Shown here in pieces: positions 42,909 to 51,594 of a stretch of 64,000 bases of DNA; within the stretch, counting starts at the first letter, position 1; each line of letters begins with the position of its first letter. The position numbers were made by a program, and so were the translations under genes. The notes below the pieces were generated by a model. The model saw nothing but the letters and a program-made list of their open reading frames with translations, did not search any database and was not told the DNA's origin. This stretch comes from Archangium primigenium (GTDB taxonomy: Bacteria; Myxococcota; Myxococcia; Myxococcales; Myxococcaceae). The stretch covers positions 4,464,001-4,528,000 of the forward strand of contig NZ_JADWYI010000001.1 in the NCBI RefSeq assembly GCF_016904885.1, written 5' to 3'.

Positions 42909-43658
42909 ATGGCACAGATCAAACTCGGCGAACTGCTCATCAAGGCGAACGTGCTCCAGGAGGGCCAGCTCAAGGCGGCGCTCGCGGAGCAGGCGAAATG
43001 GGGCGGCAAGCTGGGAGAAATCCTGGTGCGGATGAACCTCGTGTCCGAGGACATCCTGGTGCGGGCGCTGTCCAAGCAGCTCGCCATCCCGGCGGTGAAC
43101 CTGGATGCCCTCAAGGACATCCCCAAGCACGTGCTCAACCGGGTGCCCGTGCAGACGGCGCGCGACTTCGCCCTGCTGCCCATGCAGCTGCGCGATGATG
43201 GCAAGACGCTCGTGGTGGCCATCGCGGACCCGCTCAACGTGCGGCAGTTGGACGAGCTGCGCGCCATCACCAAGTGCCGCATCGTGCCCAACGTGGCGGG
43301 CCGCACGGCCATCGCCCGGGCCATGGCGCGCTTCTACGATGAGGTGAGCGAGCTGGAGGACGCGGACACCAACTTCAAGGTGGTGGACTCGCACGGCCGC
43401 ACCGTGGTGCGCCACATGAAGGATCCGGTGCCGGCCCCCGCGCCCGCGCCGGCTCCCCCGCCCGCTCCCGTGCCCGTGCCCTCGCGCGAGACCCCCACGG
43501 TGCGGGGCGGCTCGGGCGGCGGCAGCCCGGTGGAGCTCCTGCGCAGCGTGGAGGAAGTGCAGCGCAAGGAGGTCGCGGCCCTCAAGGCCATGGTGGAGTT
43601 GCTCATCGAGAAGGGCGTCTTCACCCGCGAGGAGTATCTGGCGAAGGTCAAGCGTTAG
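42909..43658 (+). CDS. stand-alone MshEN domain protein (first of two)
   Basis: A 249-residue protein whose first 145 residues are a MshEN/GspE_N (type II secretion ATPase N-terminal) domain: IKLGELLIKANVLQEGQLKAALAEQ, then GGKLGEILVRMNLVSEDILVRALSKQLAIPAV. MshEN domains bind cyclic di-GMP with paired R/K-L-G-x-x-L motifs; here KLGELL and KLGEIL fit this pattern, with Lys in place of Arg. No ATPase follows. Instead there is an Ala/Pro-rich linker (PAPAPAPPPAPVPVPS, about 175-195) and a conserved C-terminal helix (KEVAALKAMVELLIEKGVFTREEYLAKVKR). It is probably a c-di-GMP sensor that binds a partner by its C-terminal helix. Confidence 0.85.
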   Translation: MAQIKLGELLIKANVLQEGQLKAALAEQAKWGGKLGEILVRMNLVSEDILVRALSKQLAIPAVNLDALKDIPKHVLNRVPVQTARDFALLPMQLRDDGKTLVVAIADPLNVRQLDELRAITKCRIVPNVAGRTAIARAMARFYDEVSELEDADTNFKVVDSHGRTVVRHMKDPVPAPAPAPAPPPAPVPVPSRETPTVRGGSGGGSPVELLRSVEEVQRKEVAALKAMVELLIEKGVFTREEYLAKVKR

Positions 43659-43684
43659 CCGTCCCCTCACCCCTCGGACCTCGC

Positions 43685-44767
43685 ATGCGTAAGAAGATCG
43701 GTGAGCTGCTCCTCGAATCCGGTGCGGTCAATCCGGAGCAGATCCGCACGGCGCTCGGTCAGCAGCGCCACCGCGGCAACAGCCAGCGGTTGGGCTCGGT
43801 GATCGTCACCCTGGGCTTCGCCTCGTCCACCGAGGTGGCCAGGGCCCTGGCGCGTCAGGCGAACCTGCCGTTCGTCCAACTCTCGGACATCCCCGCGGAC
43901 GTGCGCGCGCTCGTGCCCATCGACTTCCAGGTCGAGCACCGCATCGTCCCCTTCCTGCTGGAGCGGGAAGGGCGCAGCGAGCGGCTGCACGTGGCGGTGG
44001 ACGATCCGTCGGATCTCTCGCTCGTGGACGAGCTGAGCTTCCAACTCAACAAGCCCATTCGCGTGCACGTGGCGTCCGAGGATGACCTGGATCAGGTGTT
44101 GGATCTGGTCAGCGGCCGCGTGGTGGCCGGGGTCGACCTGGACGACGACGCCAGCGAGCCCATGGAAATCGAGCACGGCAACGCCAGCGTGGCCGGAGGC
44201 CACTGGCATGCTTCGCCGGCCCCGGGCCCGAGCGAAGCCGCATCCGATCTGCCCCTGATGGACTGGGATCTGACCCCTTCCTCGACGAGGTCCGCCTTGA
44301 AGCCCAAGCCCCCGGCGCCGCCGCCTTTCTCCGACGACGACGACTCCATCACCCTCATCACGCCCAAGCATGCCCAGAAGGGCCGGGCCTCGACGCCGGC
44401 GCCTCCGCCGCCTCCGCAGGAGAGCGAGGAGGTGCTCGACGAACTCCTGGGCGAGCCCGACGACGAGCAGACGCCGCTGCCCGCGACGCCGCCCCCCTCG
44501 CACAAGAAGGGCGGCGTGCCGGTGGTCGTGTTCGGCGGCGCCGCCAAGGGCGCGCCCCAGCCCACGCCCCGTCCGGAGCTGCCCGACATCTCCGAGGACG
44601 ACCTGAAGGTCCTCGAGGACATCGAGCGCATGGCCGATGGCGCCGAGGCGGAGCTGCACACGGAGAAGGTGAAGCCCGCGCGCATGGTGGCCAGCCTCAT
44701 CCGGCTGCTCATCCGCAAGCGCCTCATCCGCGAGGAGGAGTTCCTCGAGGAGCTGTCGCGCAAGTAG
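43685..44767 (+). CDS. stand-alone MshEN domain protein (second of two)
   Basis: A 360-residue paralogue-like protein. The MshEN domain covers residues 1-150: [25 protein letters not shown], then [32 protein letters not shown] (the R-L-G-x-x-x motif of cyclic di-GMP binding). A long disordered middle (about 155-305, rich in Pro, Asp and Ser) follows, and the end repeats the same type of helix as the previous gene ([29 protein letters not shown]). The shared C-terminal helix suggests a common partner, such as a secretion or motility ATPase encoded elsewhere. It lies 26 bases after the first MshEN gene and 10 before the Opp-type ABC genes. Confidence 0.85.
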   Translation: MRKKIGELLLESGAVNPEQIRTALGQQRHRGNSQRLGSVIVTLGFASSTEVARALARQANLPFVQLSDIPADVRALVPIDFQVEHRIVPFLLEREGRSERLHVAVDDPSDLSLVDELSFQLNKPIRVHVASEDDLDQVLDLVSGRVVAGVDLDDDASEPMEIEHGNASVAGGHWHASPAPGPSEAASDLPLMDWDLTPSSTRSALKPKPPAPPPFSDDDDSITLITPKHAQKGRASTPAPPPPPQESEEVLDELLGEPDDEQTPLPATPPPSHKKGGVPVVVFGGAAKGAPQPTPRPELPDISEDDLKVLEDIERMADGAEAELHTEKVKPARMVASLIRLLIRKRLIREEEFLEELSRK

Positions 44768-44777
44768 CGCCGCGCCC

Positions 44778-45770
44778 ATGGCCGAGCCCCTGCTGGATGT
44801 TCGTGGACTCAAGACCCGGCTGTGGCGGGAGGCGGGCCCGGTGTGGGCCGTGGACGACGTGTCGTTCTCCATTCCACCGGGCGGCACGCTCGGGGTGGTG
44901 GGGGAGAGCGGCTGTGGCAAGAGCCTCACCGCCCTGTCGGTGATGCGCCTGGTGCCGGATCCGCCGGTCCGCGTGGAGGGCGGCAGCATCCGCTTCCAGG
45001 GCGAGGAGCTGCTCGGCTTGCCGGAGGCGCGCATGCGCCGGCTGCGCGGGCGCCACCTGTCCATGATCTTCCAGGAGCCCATGACGTCGCTCAACCCCGT
45101 CTACACGGCGGGCGAGCAGATCGCCGAGGGCACTCGACTGCACCTGGGCCTGTCGCGCTCGGCGGCGCGCGAGCACGCGGTGGAGATGCTGCGGCAGGTG
45201 GGCATCTCCGCGCCCGAGCAGCGCGTGGACAGCTACCCGCACCAGCTCTCCGGGGGCATGCGCCAGCGGGTGATGATCGCCATGGCGCTCGCCAGCGGGC
45301 CGGAACTGCTCATCGCCGACGAGCCCACCACGGCGCTGGACGTCACCATCCAGGCGCAGATCCTCGAGCTGCTCAAGCGACTGCAGCAGGAGCGGCGCAT
45401 GGCGGTGATGCTCATCACGCACGACCTGGGCGTGGTGGCGGGCAGCTGTGACGCGGTGGTGGTGATGTACGCGGGCCGCGTGGTGGAGCGCGCCCCGGTA
45501 CGTCCCCTGTTCCGTCAGCCGGCACACCCGTACACGGCGGGCCTGCTGCGCTCCATCCCCTCGCTCCAGGGGGACGCGGCGCCCGGGCAGCGCCCCCGGC
45601 TCAAGACGATCCCGGGCATGGTGCCGAGCCTGGGCCAGTGGCCCGGAGGCTGCCGCTTCCGCGACCGGTGCGAGCGCGCGCTGGACGTCTGCGCGCGGGT
45701 GGAGCCCGTCCTGGAGTCCAAACGCGACGGCCAGGAGGCCGCCTGCCACAACCCGGTTCCCGCGCCATGA
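44778..45770 (+). CDS. oligopeptide/dipeptide ABC transporter ATP-binding protein (OppD/DppD type)
   Basis: A 330-residue ABC ATPase. Walker [12 protein letters not shown]-loop [13 protein letters not shown], signature [12 protein letters not shown], Walker [17 protein letters not shown] and His-switch ITHDLGVVA are complete. The C-terminal oligopeptide/dipeptide extension has the cysteine cluster [16 protein letters not shown] plus CHN, which binds an iron-sulfur cluster in studied family members. The next gene starts inside its stop codon. Permease and substrate-binding genes are not in the window, so the ATPase pair must serve partners encoded elsewhere. Confidence 0.94.
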   Translation: MAEPLLDVRGLKTRLWREAGPVWAVDDVSFSIPPGGTLGVVGESGCGKSLTALSVMRLVPDPPVRVEGGSIRFQGEELLGLPEARMRRLRGRHLSMIFQEPMTSLNPVYTAGEQIAEGTRLHLGLSRSAAREHAVEMLRQVGISAPEQRVDSYPHQLSGGMRQRVMIAMALASGPELLIADEPTTALDVTIQAQILELLKRLQQERRMAVMLITHDLGVVAGSCDAVVVMYAGRVVERAPVRPLFRQPAHPYTAGLLRSIPSLQGDAAPGQRPRLKTIPGMVPSLGQWPGGCRFRDRCERALDVCARVEPVLESKRDGQEAACHNPVPAP

Positions 45771-46768
45771 GTGACGAGCCCCTGCTGCGAGTCCGGGACG
45801 TGAAGACGCACTTCCCCGTGCGAGGGGGACTGCTCGGGCGGGTGCGGGGTCACGTCAAGGCGGTGGATGGCGTCAGCTTCGACGTGCGGCGGGGCGAGAC
45901 GCTCGGGCTGGTGGGCGAGAGCGGCTGTGGCAAGAGCACCCTGGGCCGGACGTTGCTGCGGCTCGTGGAGCCCACGGCGGGCTCCATCCAGTTCGAGGGC
46001 CGGGAGCTGACGGGCCTGTCCCAGCGCGAGCTGCGCCCCTTGCGGCGGCGCATGCAGCTCGTCTTCCAGGATCCGTACGCCTCGCTCAACCCCCGCATGT
46101 CCGTGCGAGAGATCCTGGGCGAGCCCTTCGCCATCCATGGCCTGGAGCGGGGCCGGGAGCGCGAGGAGAAGGTCGCCACGCTGCTGGAGTGGATGGGGCT
46201 GCCGCGAGAGGCCCTGGACCGACAGCCGCACGAGTTCTCCGGAGGCCAGCGCCAGCGCATCGGCATCGCGCGCGCCATCGCCCTGCGGCCCGACCTCATC
46301 ATCGCCGACGAGCCGATCAGCGCGCTGGACGTCTCCATCCAGGCGCAGATCGTCAACCTGCTGGTGGACCTGCAGCGCGAGCTGGAGCTCACCTACGTCT
46401 TCATCGCGCATGACTTGAAGATCGTGGAGTACGTCTCCACCCGCGTGGCGGTGATGTACCTGGGCCGCATCGTGGAGCTGGCGGACGCGGCGGACCTCTA
46501 CCGCGCGCCTCGTCACCCCTACACGCAAGCCCTGCTGTCGGCGGTGCCGGTGCCCGACCCCGACCATCCCCGCGCGCGCATCCTCCTCAAGGGGGATGTG
46601 CCCTCGCCGCTCGCGCCCCCGCCGGGGTGTGCCTTCCACCCGCGGTGCCCCCACGCGATGGAGCGCTGCCGACGGGAGAGCCCCCCGCTGTACACACTGG
46701 ACAACGGACATACCGCCGCGTGCTTCCTCGTGGAGGACGACGCGCGCCCGCCGAAGGGAGGAGGGTAG
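45767..46768 (+). CDS. oligopeptide/dipeptide ABC transporter ATP-binding protein (OppF/DppF type)
   Basis: A 333-residue ABC ATPase from ATG 45767, overlapping the preceding stop as ATGA. Walker [15 protein letters not shown]-loop [16 protein letters not shown], signature [12 protein letters not shown], Walker [17 protein letters not shown] and [12 protein letters not shown] are complete. The C-terminal domain has the family Cys set [15 protein letters not shown] with a later Cys (AACF). OppD and OppF form the heterodimeric motor for peptide import. It is followed after one base by the DUF2085 gene, suggesting readthrough. Confidence 0.94.
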   Translation: MSDEPLLRVRDVKTHFPVRGGLLGRVRGHVKAVDGVSFDVRRGETLGLVGESGCGKSTLGRTLLRLVEPTAGSIQFEGRELTGLSQRELRPLRRRMQLVFQDPYASLNPRMSVREILGEPFAIHGLERGREREEKVATLLEWMGLPREALDRQPHEFSGGQRQRIGIARAIALRPDLIIADEPISALDVSIQAQIVNLLVDLQRELELTYVFIAHDLKIVEYVSTRVAVMYLGRIVELADAADLYRAPRHPYTQALLSAVPVPDPDHPRARILLKGDVPSPLAPPPGCAFHPRCPHAMERCRRESPPLYTLDNGHTAACFLVEDDARPPKGGG

Positions 46769-46769
46769 G

Positions 46770-47174
46770 GTGTTCTGGCTCAGCCACCATCACGCCGAGG
46801 AGTACAACCGCACCTACGTGCTCGGAGGGGTCCGCGTCTGCGCCCGGTGTCTGGGCACCTATCCGGTCCTGCTGGCCACGCTGGTGGGCCTGTTCAAGCT
46901 GCGCGCCCCCCTGGCCTGGCCCTGGGACATTCCCGTCGTGCTGGGGCTGACCCTGCCCGCGGTGGTGGACTGGGCGGTGGGTCGCTTCCGCCCTCGGTCC
47001 GGCTCCAACGCCGTGCGCACCCTCACCGGGGTGCTGCTGGGCCTGGCGCTCGGCCGCTCCCTGTTCATCCATGTCCAGAAGCCCCTGCCACCCGTCCTGG
47101 TATGGCAGGCGGCACTGGTGGCGGTCGTCGCGATTCCCGTTCTGATCGCCTCGGCCCGCGGCTCCAAACCGTGA
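46770..47174 (+). CDS. DUF2085 family membrane protein
   Basis: A 134-residue protein from the GTG at 46770, with a strong GGGAGGAGGG upstream. The DUF2085 pattern is seen in FWLSHHHAEEYNRTYVLGG, VCARCLGTYP (a CxxC pair), VVDWAVGRFRPRSGSNAVRTLTGVLLGLALG. Three to four hydrophobic segments follow. The CARC pair and the histidines near the N-terminus may bind a metal; the function is unknown. It begins one base after the OppF-type stop and is probably cotranscribed, but the family is not otherwise tied to peptide transport. Confidence 0.83.
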   Translation: MFWLSHHHAEEYNRTYVLGGVRVCARCLGTYPVLLATLVGLFKLRAPLAWPWDIPVVLGLTLPAVVDWAVGRFRPRSGSNAVRTLTGVLLGLALGRSLFIHVQKPLPPVLVWQAALVAVVAIPVLIASARGSKP

Positions 47175-47314
47175 GGCGTGAGGCGTGACAGCCGCTCCAC
47201 GCCCTGTCATTCTCACCACTTACGCGCGCCTCGCGAAAGCGTAGACCCGAATCGGCCCCGGCTCGTTGAAGACGCTCGTGGGAAGCGGGAGGGTACGGGG
47301 CCCTGATTGGGGGA

Positions 47315-47947
47315 GTGGTGGGACCGGAAATCTCAGACGAACGGTTGATGCTCGCCTTCCGGGCGGGAGATGTCCGTGCGTTCGAGACCCTGGTGCACAG
47401 GCACCGGATGCCGGTCTTCAACTTCATCCTCCGGTTCACCGGACACCGTGCACGGGCGGAAGATGTCCTTCAAGAAACGTGGTTGAAGGTGGTGCGCAGC
47501 GCTCCCGAGTACGAGACGCGGGCGAAATTCACCACCTGGCTCTATACGATCGCGAGGAACCTCTGCGTGGACAGCGCGCGTAAAGAGAGCTACCGGCAGA
47601 CGGCCTCGCTCGATGCTCCTTCGGCGGGTGGCGAGATGGATGAGGGACGGGAGCTGGGAGCGACCCTCGCCGACGAGGGACCGAGTCCCGAGCGGGGTGC
47701 CTACAACGTCCGCGTGCGGCCCCTCTTGGAGCGGGCGCTGGCGGGTCTCCCCGAGGAGCAGCGCGAGGTGTTCGTGCTGCGCGAGTACAACGGCATTCCC
47801 TTCAAGGAGATCGCCGAGGTCACGGGCGTGCCCGAGAACACGGTGAAGAGCCGCATGCGGTATGCCCTGGAGGGCCTGCGGCGACGCCTGGCGGAGTTGG
47901 GTGTGGACGGAGATCTGGCCGAGGACGGAAAGACGGTGGCGGGATGA
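47315..47947 (+). CDS. ECF-type RNA polymerase sigma factor
   Basis: A 210-residue extracytoplasmic function sigma factor. Region 2 covers DERLMLAFRAGDVRAFETLVHRHRMPVFNFILRFTGHRARAEDVLQETWLKVVRSA (about 8-65) with AKFTTWLYTIARNLCVDSAR. Region 4 is LPEEQREVFVLREYNGIPFKEIAEVTGVPENTVKSRMRYALEGLRRRL. A longer linker (about 85-130) than usual joins them. GTG at 47315 and GTG at 47318 are both possible starts. The anti-sigma gene overlaps its stop (ATGA), so the sigma is held by that membrane protein until a signal releases it. The target promoters are unknown; the neighbouring Tad genes are candidates. Confidence 0.93.
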   Translation: MVGPEISDERLMLAFRAGDVRAFETLVHRHRMPVFNFILRFTGHRARAEDVLQETWLKVVRSAPEYETRAKFTTWLYTIARNLCVDSARKESYRQTASLDAPSAGGEMDEGRELGATLADEGPSPERGAYNVRVRPLLERALAGLPEEQREVFVLREYNGIPFKEIAEVTGVPENTVKSRMRYALEGLRRRLAELGVDGDLAEDGKTVAG

Positions 47948-49035
47948 AGACCCAGAGCACCCACGCACACGAGGACCGTCTGCTGGACTTCGCCTATGAC
48001 GAGCTGCCCCGCGCCGAGGCGGTGCTGGTGGAGCAGCACCTCGAAGGGTGCTCGCGCTGTACGGCGACCCTGAGGGACATCCGGAGCGTACGGGGCACCA
48101 TGTCCCATCTGCCCCGCGTCTCCGCGCCCGACGCGGGCCTGGAGTCCTTGCTGGCCTACGCGCAGCAGTCCGCGCGCCGCTCCGCCACCGGCGCCGAGCC
48201 CACCCCGCGCTGGTGGCGCCGCCTGCTGGCGCCCGCGTTGAGCGTGGCGACCCTGGGCGTCGTGGGCCTCGTGGTCGTCCGGACGAATCAGGAGTTGTCG
48301 CCCCCGTCCCTCCAGGCCGCCCCCGCGGTCCCCGTCAGCGCGCAGCGCGAGGCCGAGTCCGCCATGGCCGCCGCTCCGGCTCCCGCGGCCCCGCAGTCGC
48401 CTCGGGTCTCCGAGGAGGTCAGCGAGCGGCACACGCGCTACGACAACCGCGTTCGCGAGCAGCAGCGCGTCGAGCCCCTGGCCAAGGCCCTGCCCTCGCG
48501 GGGCGCGCCGTCCAAGGGCCTCTTCGGGTTGAACCGCGCGGCGTCCGACGACGAGGCCGAGGGTTATGGCAGTGGGGGAGGCTTTCCCGCCAAGAAGCGC
48601 GCGGCGGAGCCGACCGCCGCGGCACGCCAGCAGCCCGCGTCCAGCAAGACCTCGGCGGCGCTCCCCGCCCGCGACAAGGACTCGTCCGACGCCCTGATGA
48701 TGGCCGAGGCCCCGCCGCCGCCGCCACCCGCGCCTGTCGCCGCCGCCGCCGCTCCGGAGATGAAGTCCCCGGGCGCCTCCGTGGAAGCGTCTCGGGGGCG
48801 GGCGGAAGCGGCCCCCCAGCGCAAGGCGTGGGAGCGGGAGGTCGTCTCCCTCCGGAGCGCCGTGGCCGCGGGCTCCCGGGACGTGTCCATCCTCTTCCGG
48901 CTGTGCCAGGCGGAGGCCGCGTTGGGCCAGCACGACCAGGCGATGAAGTCCTGTGGGCGCGTGGTGTTGGAGGCCCCGGACTCGAACGAGGCCCGGCAGG
49001 CCCAGCGCCTCATCGACGAGCAATTGCTCCCGTAG
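47944..49035 (+). CDS. zf-HC2 anti-sigma factor with long periplasmic domain
   Basis: A 363-residue membrane protein. The cytosolic N-terminus has the zinc-binding anti-sigma motif VEQHLEGCSRCTATL (His32, Cys36, Cys39), with His9 as possible fourth ligand. One transmembrane helix follows at about 94-112 (LLAPALSVATLGVVGLVVV). The periplasmic part is about 240 residues: a disordered Ala/Pro/Ser-rich stretch with a run of prolines (PPPPPPAP), then a helical end resembling a tetratricopeptide hairpin (SVLFRLCQAEAALGQHDQAMKSCGRVVLEAPDSNEARQAQRL in approximate form). It is translated with the sigma factor through ATGA overlap and should sense envelope state. Confidence 0.93.
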   Translation: MKTQSTHAHEDRLLDFAYDELPRAEAVLVEQHLEGCSRCTATLRDIRSVRGTMSHLPRVSAPDAGLESLLAYAQQSARRSATGAEPTPRWWRRLLAPALSVATLGVVGLVVVRTNQELSPPSLQAAPAVPVSAQREAESAMAAAPAPAAPQSPRVSEEVSERHTRYDNRVREQQRVEPLAKALPSRGAPSKGLFGLNRAASDDEAEGYGSGGGFPAKKRAAEPTAAARQQPASSKTSAALPARDKDSSDALMMAEAPPPPPPAPVAAAAAPEMKSPGASVEASRGRAEAAPQRKAWEREVVSLRSAVAAGSRDVSILFRLCQAEAALGQHDQAMKSCGRVVLEAPDSNEARQAQRLIDEQLLP

Positions 49036-49050
49036 CCACCCAGGCGTGCG

Positions 49051-49791
49051 CTACGGCGCGGGCGCCCGCATGTCGATCTCCGGGTTGAAGGCCCCGCGGA
49101 AGACGACGGGCTCGTGATCGGTCGACTGTTCGAGCCGCCAGGGCTGTCCCTCGGGGGAAATGCCGATGGCCTGCAGCTCGTAGGCGAGCCCGCCTTTCAT
49201 CACGTAGAGCACCAGGGTGCCGGGGGACAGCTCCTCGGGCAGCGTGTCGGGCGCGGCCACCTGGACGATCGAGTAGGGCATGGCCTCGAACACGTTCGAG
49301 TACACGGTCGTGAACTCGCCATGGGTGGTCTGCTGGAGCGCCGCGCGCCAGGACTCGAGGTCCTCGCCGATGTGCCCCCGGCTCTGCAGTTCGGGCACCT
49401 GGAGCCCGTGCAGGGCTCGCGCCGTCTGGAGGATCTTCAGGTTGGCGGCGTGGGAGTTGCGTCCGGGGACGGGCCCCTCGCGATCGCTCCACAGCACGAC
49501 GCTCAAGGCGCCGAGGACGAGGGCGGACCAGGCCACGTGGGCGCTGCGTCGGCGGAGCGCCTGGATCAGGATGACGCCCATGCCGACGAGCGCCACGAGC
49601 ACCGCCATCATCACCGTCCAGCGGGGCGGCAGGCCCGCGATGAACGGCTGCTGGAAGGCGCGCAGGAGCTGCTCGAACTCGGGGGCGCCCACCACGACGG
49701 TGATGGCGGTGAAGCCGCCGAAGAGGATGCCATGCACGAGCCGCAGCGCCGCCGAGGTGTCGGCCGCCACGGGAGGAGTCGCGGGCTTCAC
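49051..49791 (-). CDS. membrane protein at the end of the Tad-type operon, unknown function
   Basis: A 246-residue protein starting at GTG 49791, which overlaps the stop of the preceding pilin-like gene as GTGA. Three hydrophobic helices are seen (LVHGILFGGFTAITVVVG at about 17-34, MMAVLVALVGMGVILIQAL, VAWSALVLGALSVVLW). A soluble domain of about 145 residues follows, presumably periplasmic, with no cysteine and no family I recognise. It is the last gene of the leftward operon carrying TadE/TadG-like proteins, so it is likely part of the same apparatus or its regulation. It converges with the anti-sigma gene. Confidence 0.78.
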   Translation of the reverse strand: MKPATPPVAADTSAALRLVHGILFGGFTAITVVVGAPEFEQLLRAFQQPFIAGLPPRWTVMMAVLVALVGMGVILIQALRRRSAHVAWSALVLGALSVVLWSDREGPVPGRNSHAANLKILQTARALHGLQVPELQSRGHIGEDLESWRAALQQTTHGEFTTVYSNVFEAMPYSIVQVAAPDTLPEELSPGTLVLYVMKGGLAYELQAIGISPEGQPWRLEQSTDHEPVVFRGAFNPEIDMRAPAP

Positions 49792-50018
49792 GGGAACGGC
49801 AGGTTCAGCACGAAGTAGAACGAGTCGTAGTAGACCTGATAGGCGCGCATGAAGGCGTGGATGATGTTCACCTTCTGCTCACCGGAGCCGAAGTTGATGG
49901 TCAGGCCCAGCATGAGACCCATCGCGAGCACGTAGTTGATGTAGGAGTACTCGACCATGGCCTGTCCTCGGCGGACACGGCGAGAGGTCTTCCTGGGACG
50001 GCGGACGGGCGTCTTCAT
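49788..50018 (-). CDS. candidate Flp-type pilin (76 residues)
   Basis: A small gene with an ATG at 50018 overlapping the preceding stop as ATGA. After a basic leader (MKTPVRRPRKTSRRVRRG) comes the prepilin motif G-QAMV-EY (Gly, four residues, Glu-Tyr), exactly the Flp/Tad prepilin-peptidase pattern, then a hydrophobic helix YINYVLAMGLMLGLTINF. The C-terminal half (EQKVNIIHAFMRAYQVYYDSFYFVLNLPF) is unusually aromatic. Mature length would be about 58 residues, normal for Flp pilins. It may instead be a TadE-like minor pseudopilin; the size and motif favour Flp. It is not first in its operon, as major pilin genes usually are. Confidence 0.75.
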   Translation of the reverse strand: MKTPVRRPRKTSRRVRRGQAMVEYSYINYVLAMGLMLGLTINFGSGEQKVNIIHAFMRAYQVYYDSFYFVLNLPFP

Positions 50019-50824
50019 GGGCGGGGGTCCTTGTCCTGAGCGGAGTCCGGCGTGGCCGGGAAGAGCTGCGAGGGGAGCACGGGCGTGGCCGTCCCGGGCT
50101 CCAGGGTGATCTTCTTGTCGGTCGGAGCGGGGAGCACCATGCGGGGCTTGGCGTCCACGCCGTAGTCTCGCATTTCCAGGGCATATTTGATCGACGGAAA
50201 CTCGATCTTCGCCAGGTGCAGCACGGGCACCTCCCGGCTGAGCCAGTAGCGCTTGAGCACGAGCTGGCGGTAGCGGACCTCCATGGGCTCGGCCGTCACG
50301 GTGCCCGCGAGCGTCATGAGCCGCGAGGGCTTGCCCCGGAGCACCGTCGTGTCCGCGCCGGCGGGCAGCGAGTCCACGGCGGCGGGCGCGGGCCCGCGCG
50401 ACGCGGGAGCCTCGCCCTCGCCCGGCTTGAAGAAGAAGGGCAGGGCGGTGGCATCCACCTCCTGCACCTTCTCGTAGCCCTGGGTGACGAACAGCCGGGA
50501 CACGCCTTCCTGGCTCACGCCCACGTCGCGCGTCACCAACATGCGGAACTGGGCCAGGGGGGACTTGAGTTCCCAGTGCTTGCCGAACTCCATCTCCAGC
50601 CACACCGCGTCGCGGCCCTTGGCGTCCTTCTCCTCGCCCACGATGGCCAGGCGCACGAAGCCCTGCTGGGGACCGCCGTCGAGCTGGTACGTCACCCACT
50701 CGCCCACCTGGGCGGCGAGCCGCTCCGGCGCGGCCTCGAAGAGCATGCGGCCCTCGCGGCCCATCCGAGGCGGAGGCGCGGCGCCCATCAACACCACGGC
50801 CAGCGCGCACACCAGCGCCCTCAT
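50015..50824 (-). CDS. exported protein of the Tad-type operon, unknown function
   Basis: A 269-residue protein from ATG 50824, overlapping the preceding stop as ATGA. A signal peptide (MRALVCALAVVLMGAAPPPRMG) is followed by a beta-rich domain: VGEWVTYQLDGGPQQGFVRLAIVGEE, then LEMEFGKHWELKSPLAQFRMLVTRD. A Pro/Ala-rich loop (GEGEAPASRGPAPAAV) separates it from a second part, PMEVRYRQLVLKRYWLSREVPVLHLAKIEFPSIKYALEMRDYG, resembling in outline the LolA-like or DUF3108-like sheets. I recognise no family with certainty. The location between TadE-type pseudopilins and the pilin-like gene suggests assembly or outer-membrane delivery. Confidence 0.75.
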   Translation of the reverse strand: MRALVCALAVVLMGAAPPPRMGREGRMLFEAAPERLAAQVGEWVTYQLDGGPQQGFVRLAIVGEEKDAKGRDAVWLEMEFGKHWELKSPLAQFRMLVTRDVGVSQEGVSRLFVTQGYEKVQEVDATALPFFFKPGEGEAPASRGPAPAAVDSLPAGADTTVLRGKPSRLMTLAGTVTAEPMEVRYRQLVLKRYWLSREVPVLHLAKIEFPSIKYALEMRDYGVDAKPRMVLPAPTDKKITLEPGTATPVLPSQLFPATPDSAQDKDPRP

Positions 50825-51594
50825 GGCTTCTTTCCCTGGGGCCTGGCGCGCGCCGCCTCCTCGCGGCTGCGCTGGACGGCGTCCTGGTTGGGCATGCCGT
50901 CGGGACGATCCGTGCCCACCCACGACTGGGACACGGCCACCTGGGTCTCGTCGAGCTCCACCAGGGTGGTGAGCGTCTGCTCGGCGCCGCGTGCGTACTC
51001 GAGCACCACGGTGCGCTGGCCATCCAGCTTGCCGCCGGACTCGCGCACCAGCTTGAAGCCCAGGGCGGTCAGCTTCGCGGTCAGCTCCTGGCGGACGGCA
51101 TCCATTCCGCGCTCCACGATCTCGGTCCGGCTGCGCGTGGCGCCCGCCTCGTCGCGCGAGCCCACGTCCGAGCTGAAGAGCGAGTTCTCCATCTTCACGA
51201 AGGGCGGCTTGTGGGCATCCGACGGCTTCTCGTACAGCCACATGTCCTTGAGCACGCTGAAGCCCACGGTCTTGCCCATGTGCTTGCGCAGCACGATCGC
51301 GCGCTGCAGGCCCTCGCGCGTGTAGAAGGCCGCCACCACGGCCTCGTCCTTCAAGTCCCCCTCCACGACGACCGGGTAGCCCTGGCGGGTCCACAGGTCG
51401 TGGAAGTACCTGGCCACCTGGGCAATGGAGTCCTTGGTGGTGAAGTAGGCCATGCGGTGGTACTCGCCGCCGATGACCAGGTCGTTGCCGATGCGGGTGT
51501 GGACGGTGCCCGGGTAGACGGCGAGCTCCTGCTCGGCCAGGGCCGGGCGGGCCCAGAGCCCCAGGAGCACGAGAAACAGGACGCTTATTCGCAC
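50821..51594 (-). CDS. exported protein of the Tad-type operon, unknown function
   Basis: A 257-residue protein from GTG 51594. A signal peptide (ISVLFLVLLGLWARPALAEQE) is followed by two similar halves. The first contains FTTKDSIAQVARYFHDLWTRQGYPVVVEGDLKDEAVVAAF; the second has ERGMDAVRQELTAKLTALGFKLVRESGGKLDGQRTVVLEYARGAEQTLTTLVELDETQVAVSQSWVG. The halves suggest tandem ferredoxin-like or ACT-like folds. The C-terminus is charged (QRSREEAARARPQGKKP). The gene overlaps the upstream TadE-type gene by ten bases and the following gene by four. No family name is certain. Confidence 0.75.
   Translation of the reverse strand: MRISVLFLVLLGLWARPALAEQELAVYPGTVHTRIGNDLVIGGEYHRMAYFTTKDSIAQVARYFHDLWTRQGYPVVVEGDLKDEAVVAAFYTREGLQRAIVLRKHMGKTVGFSVLKDMWLYEKPSDAHKPPFVKMENSLFSSDVGSRDEAGATRSRTEIVERGMDAVRQELTAKLTALGFKLVRESGGKLDGQRTVVLEYARGAEQTLTTLVELDETQVAVSQSWVGTDRPDGMPNQDAVQRSREEAARARPQGKKP

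Noticed and set aside
47171-47190. Short GTGAGGC triplicate after the DUF2085 gene
   Set aside because: Only two full copies and a partial one overlap the stop codon; no evidence of function.
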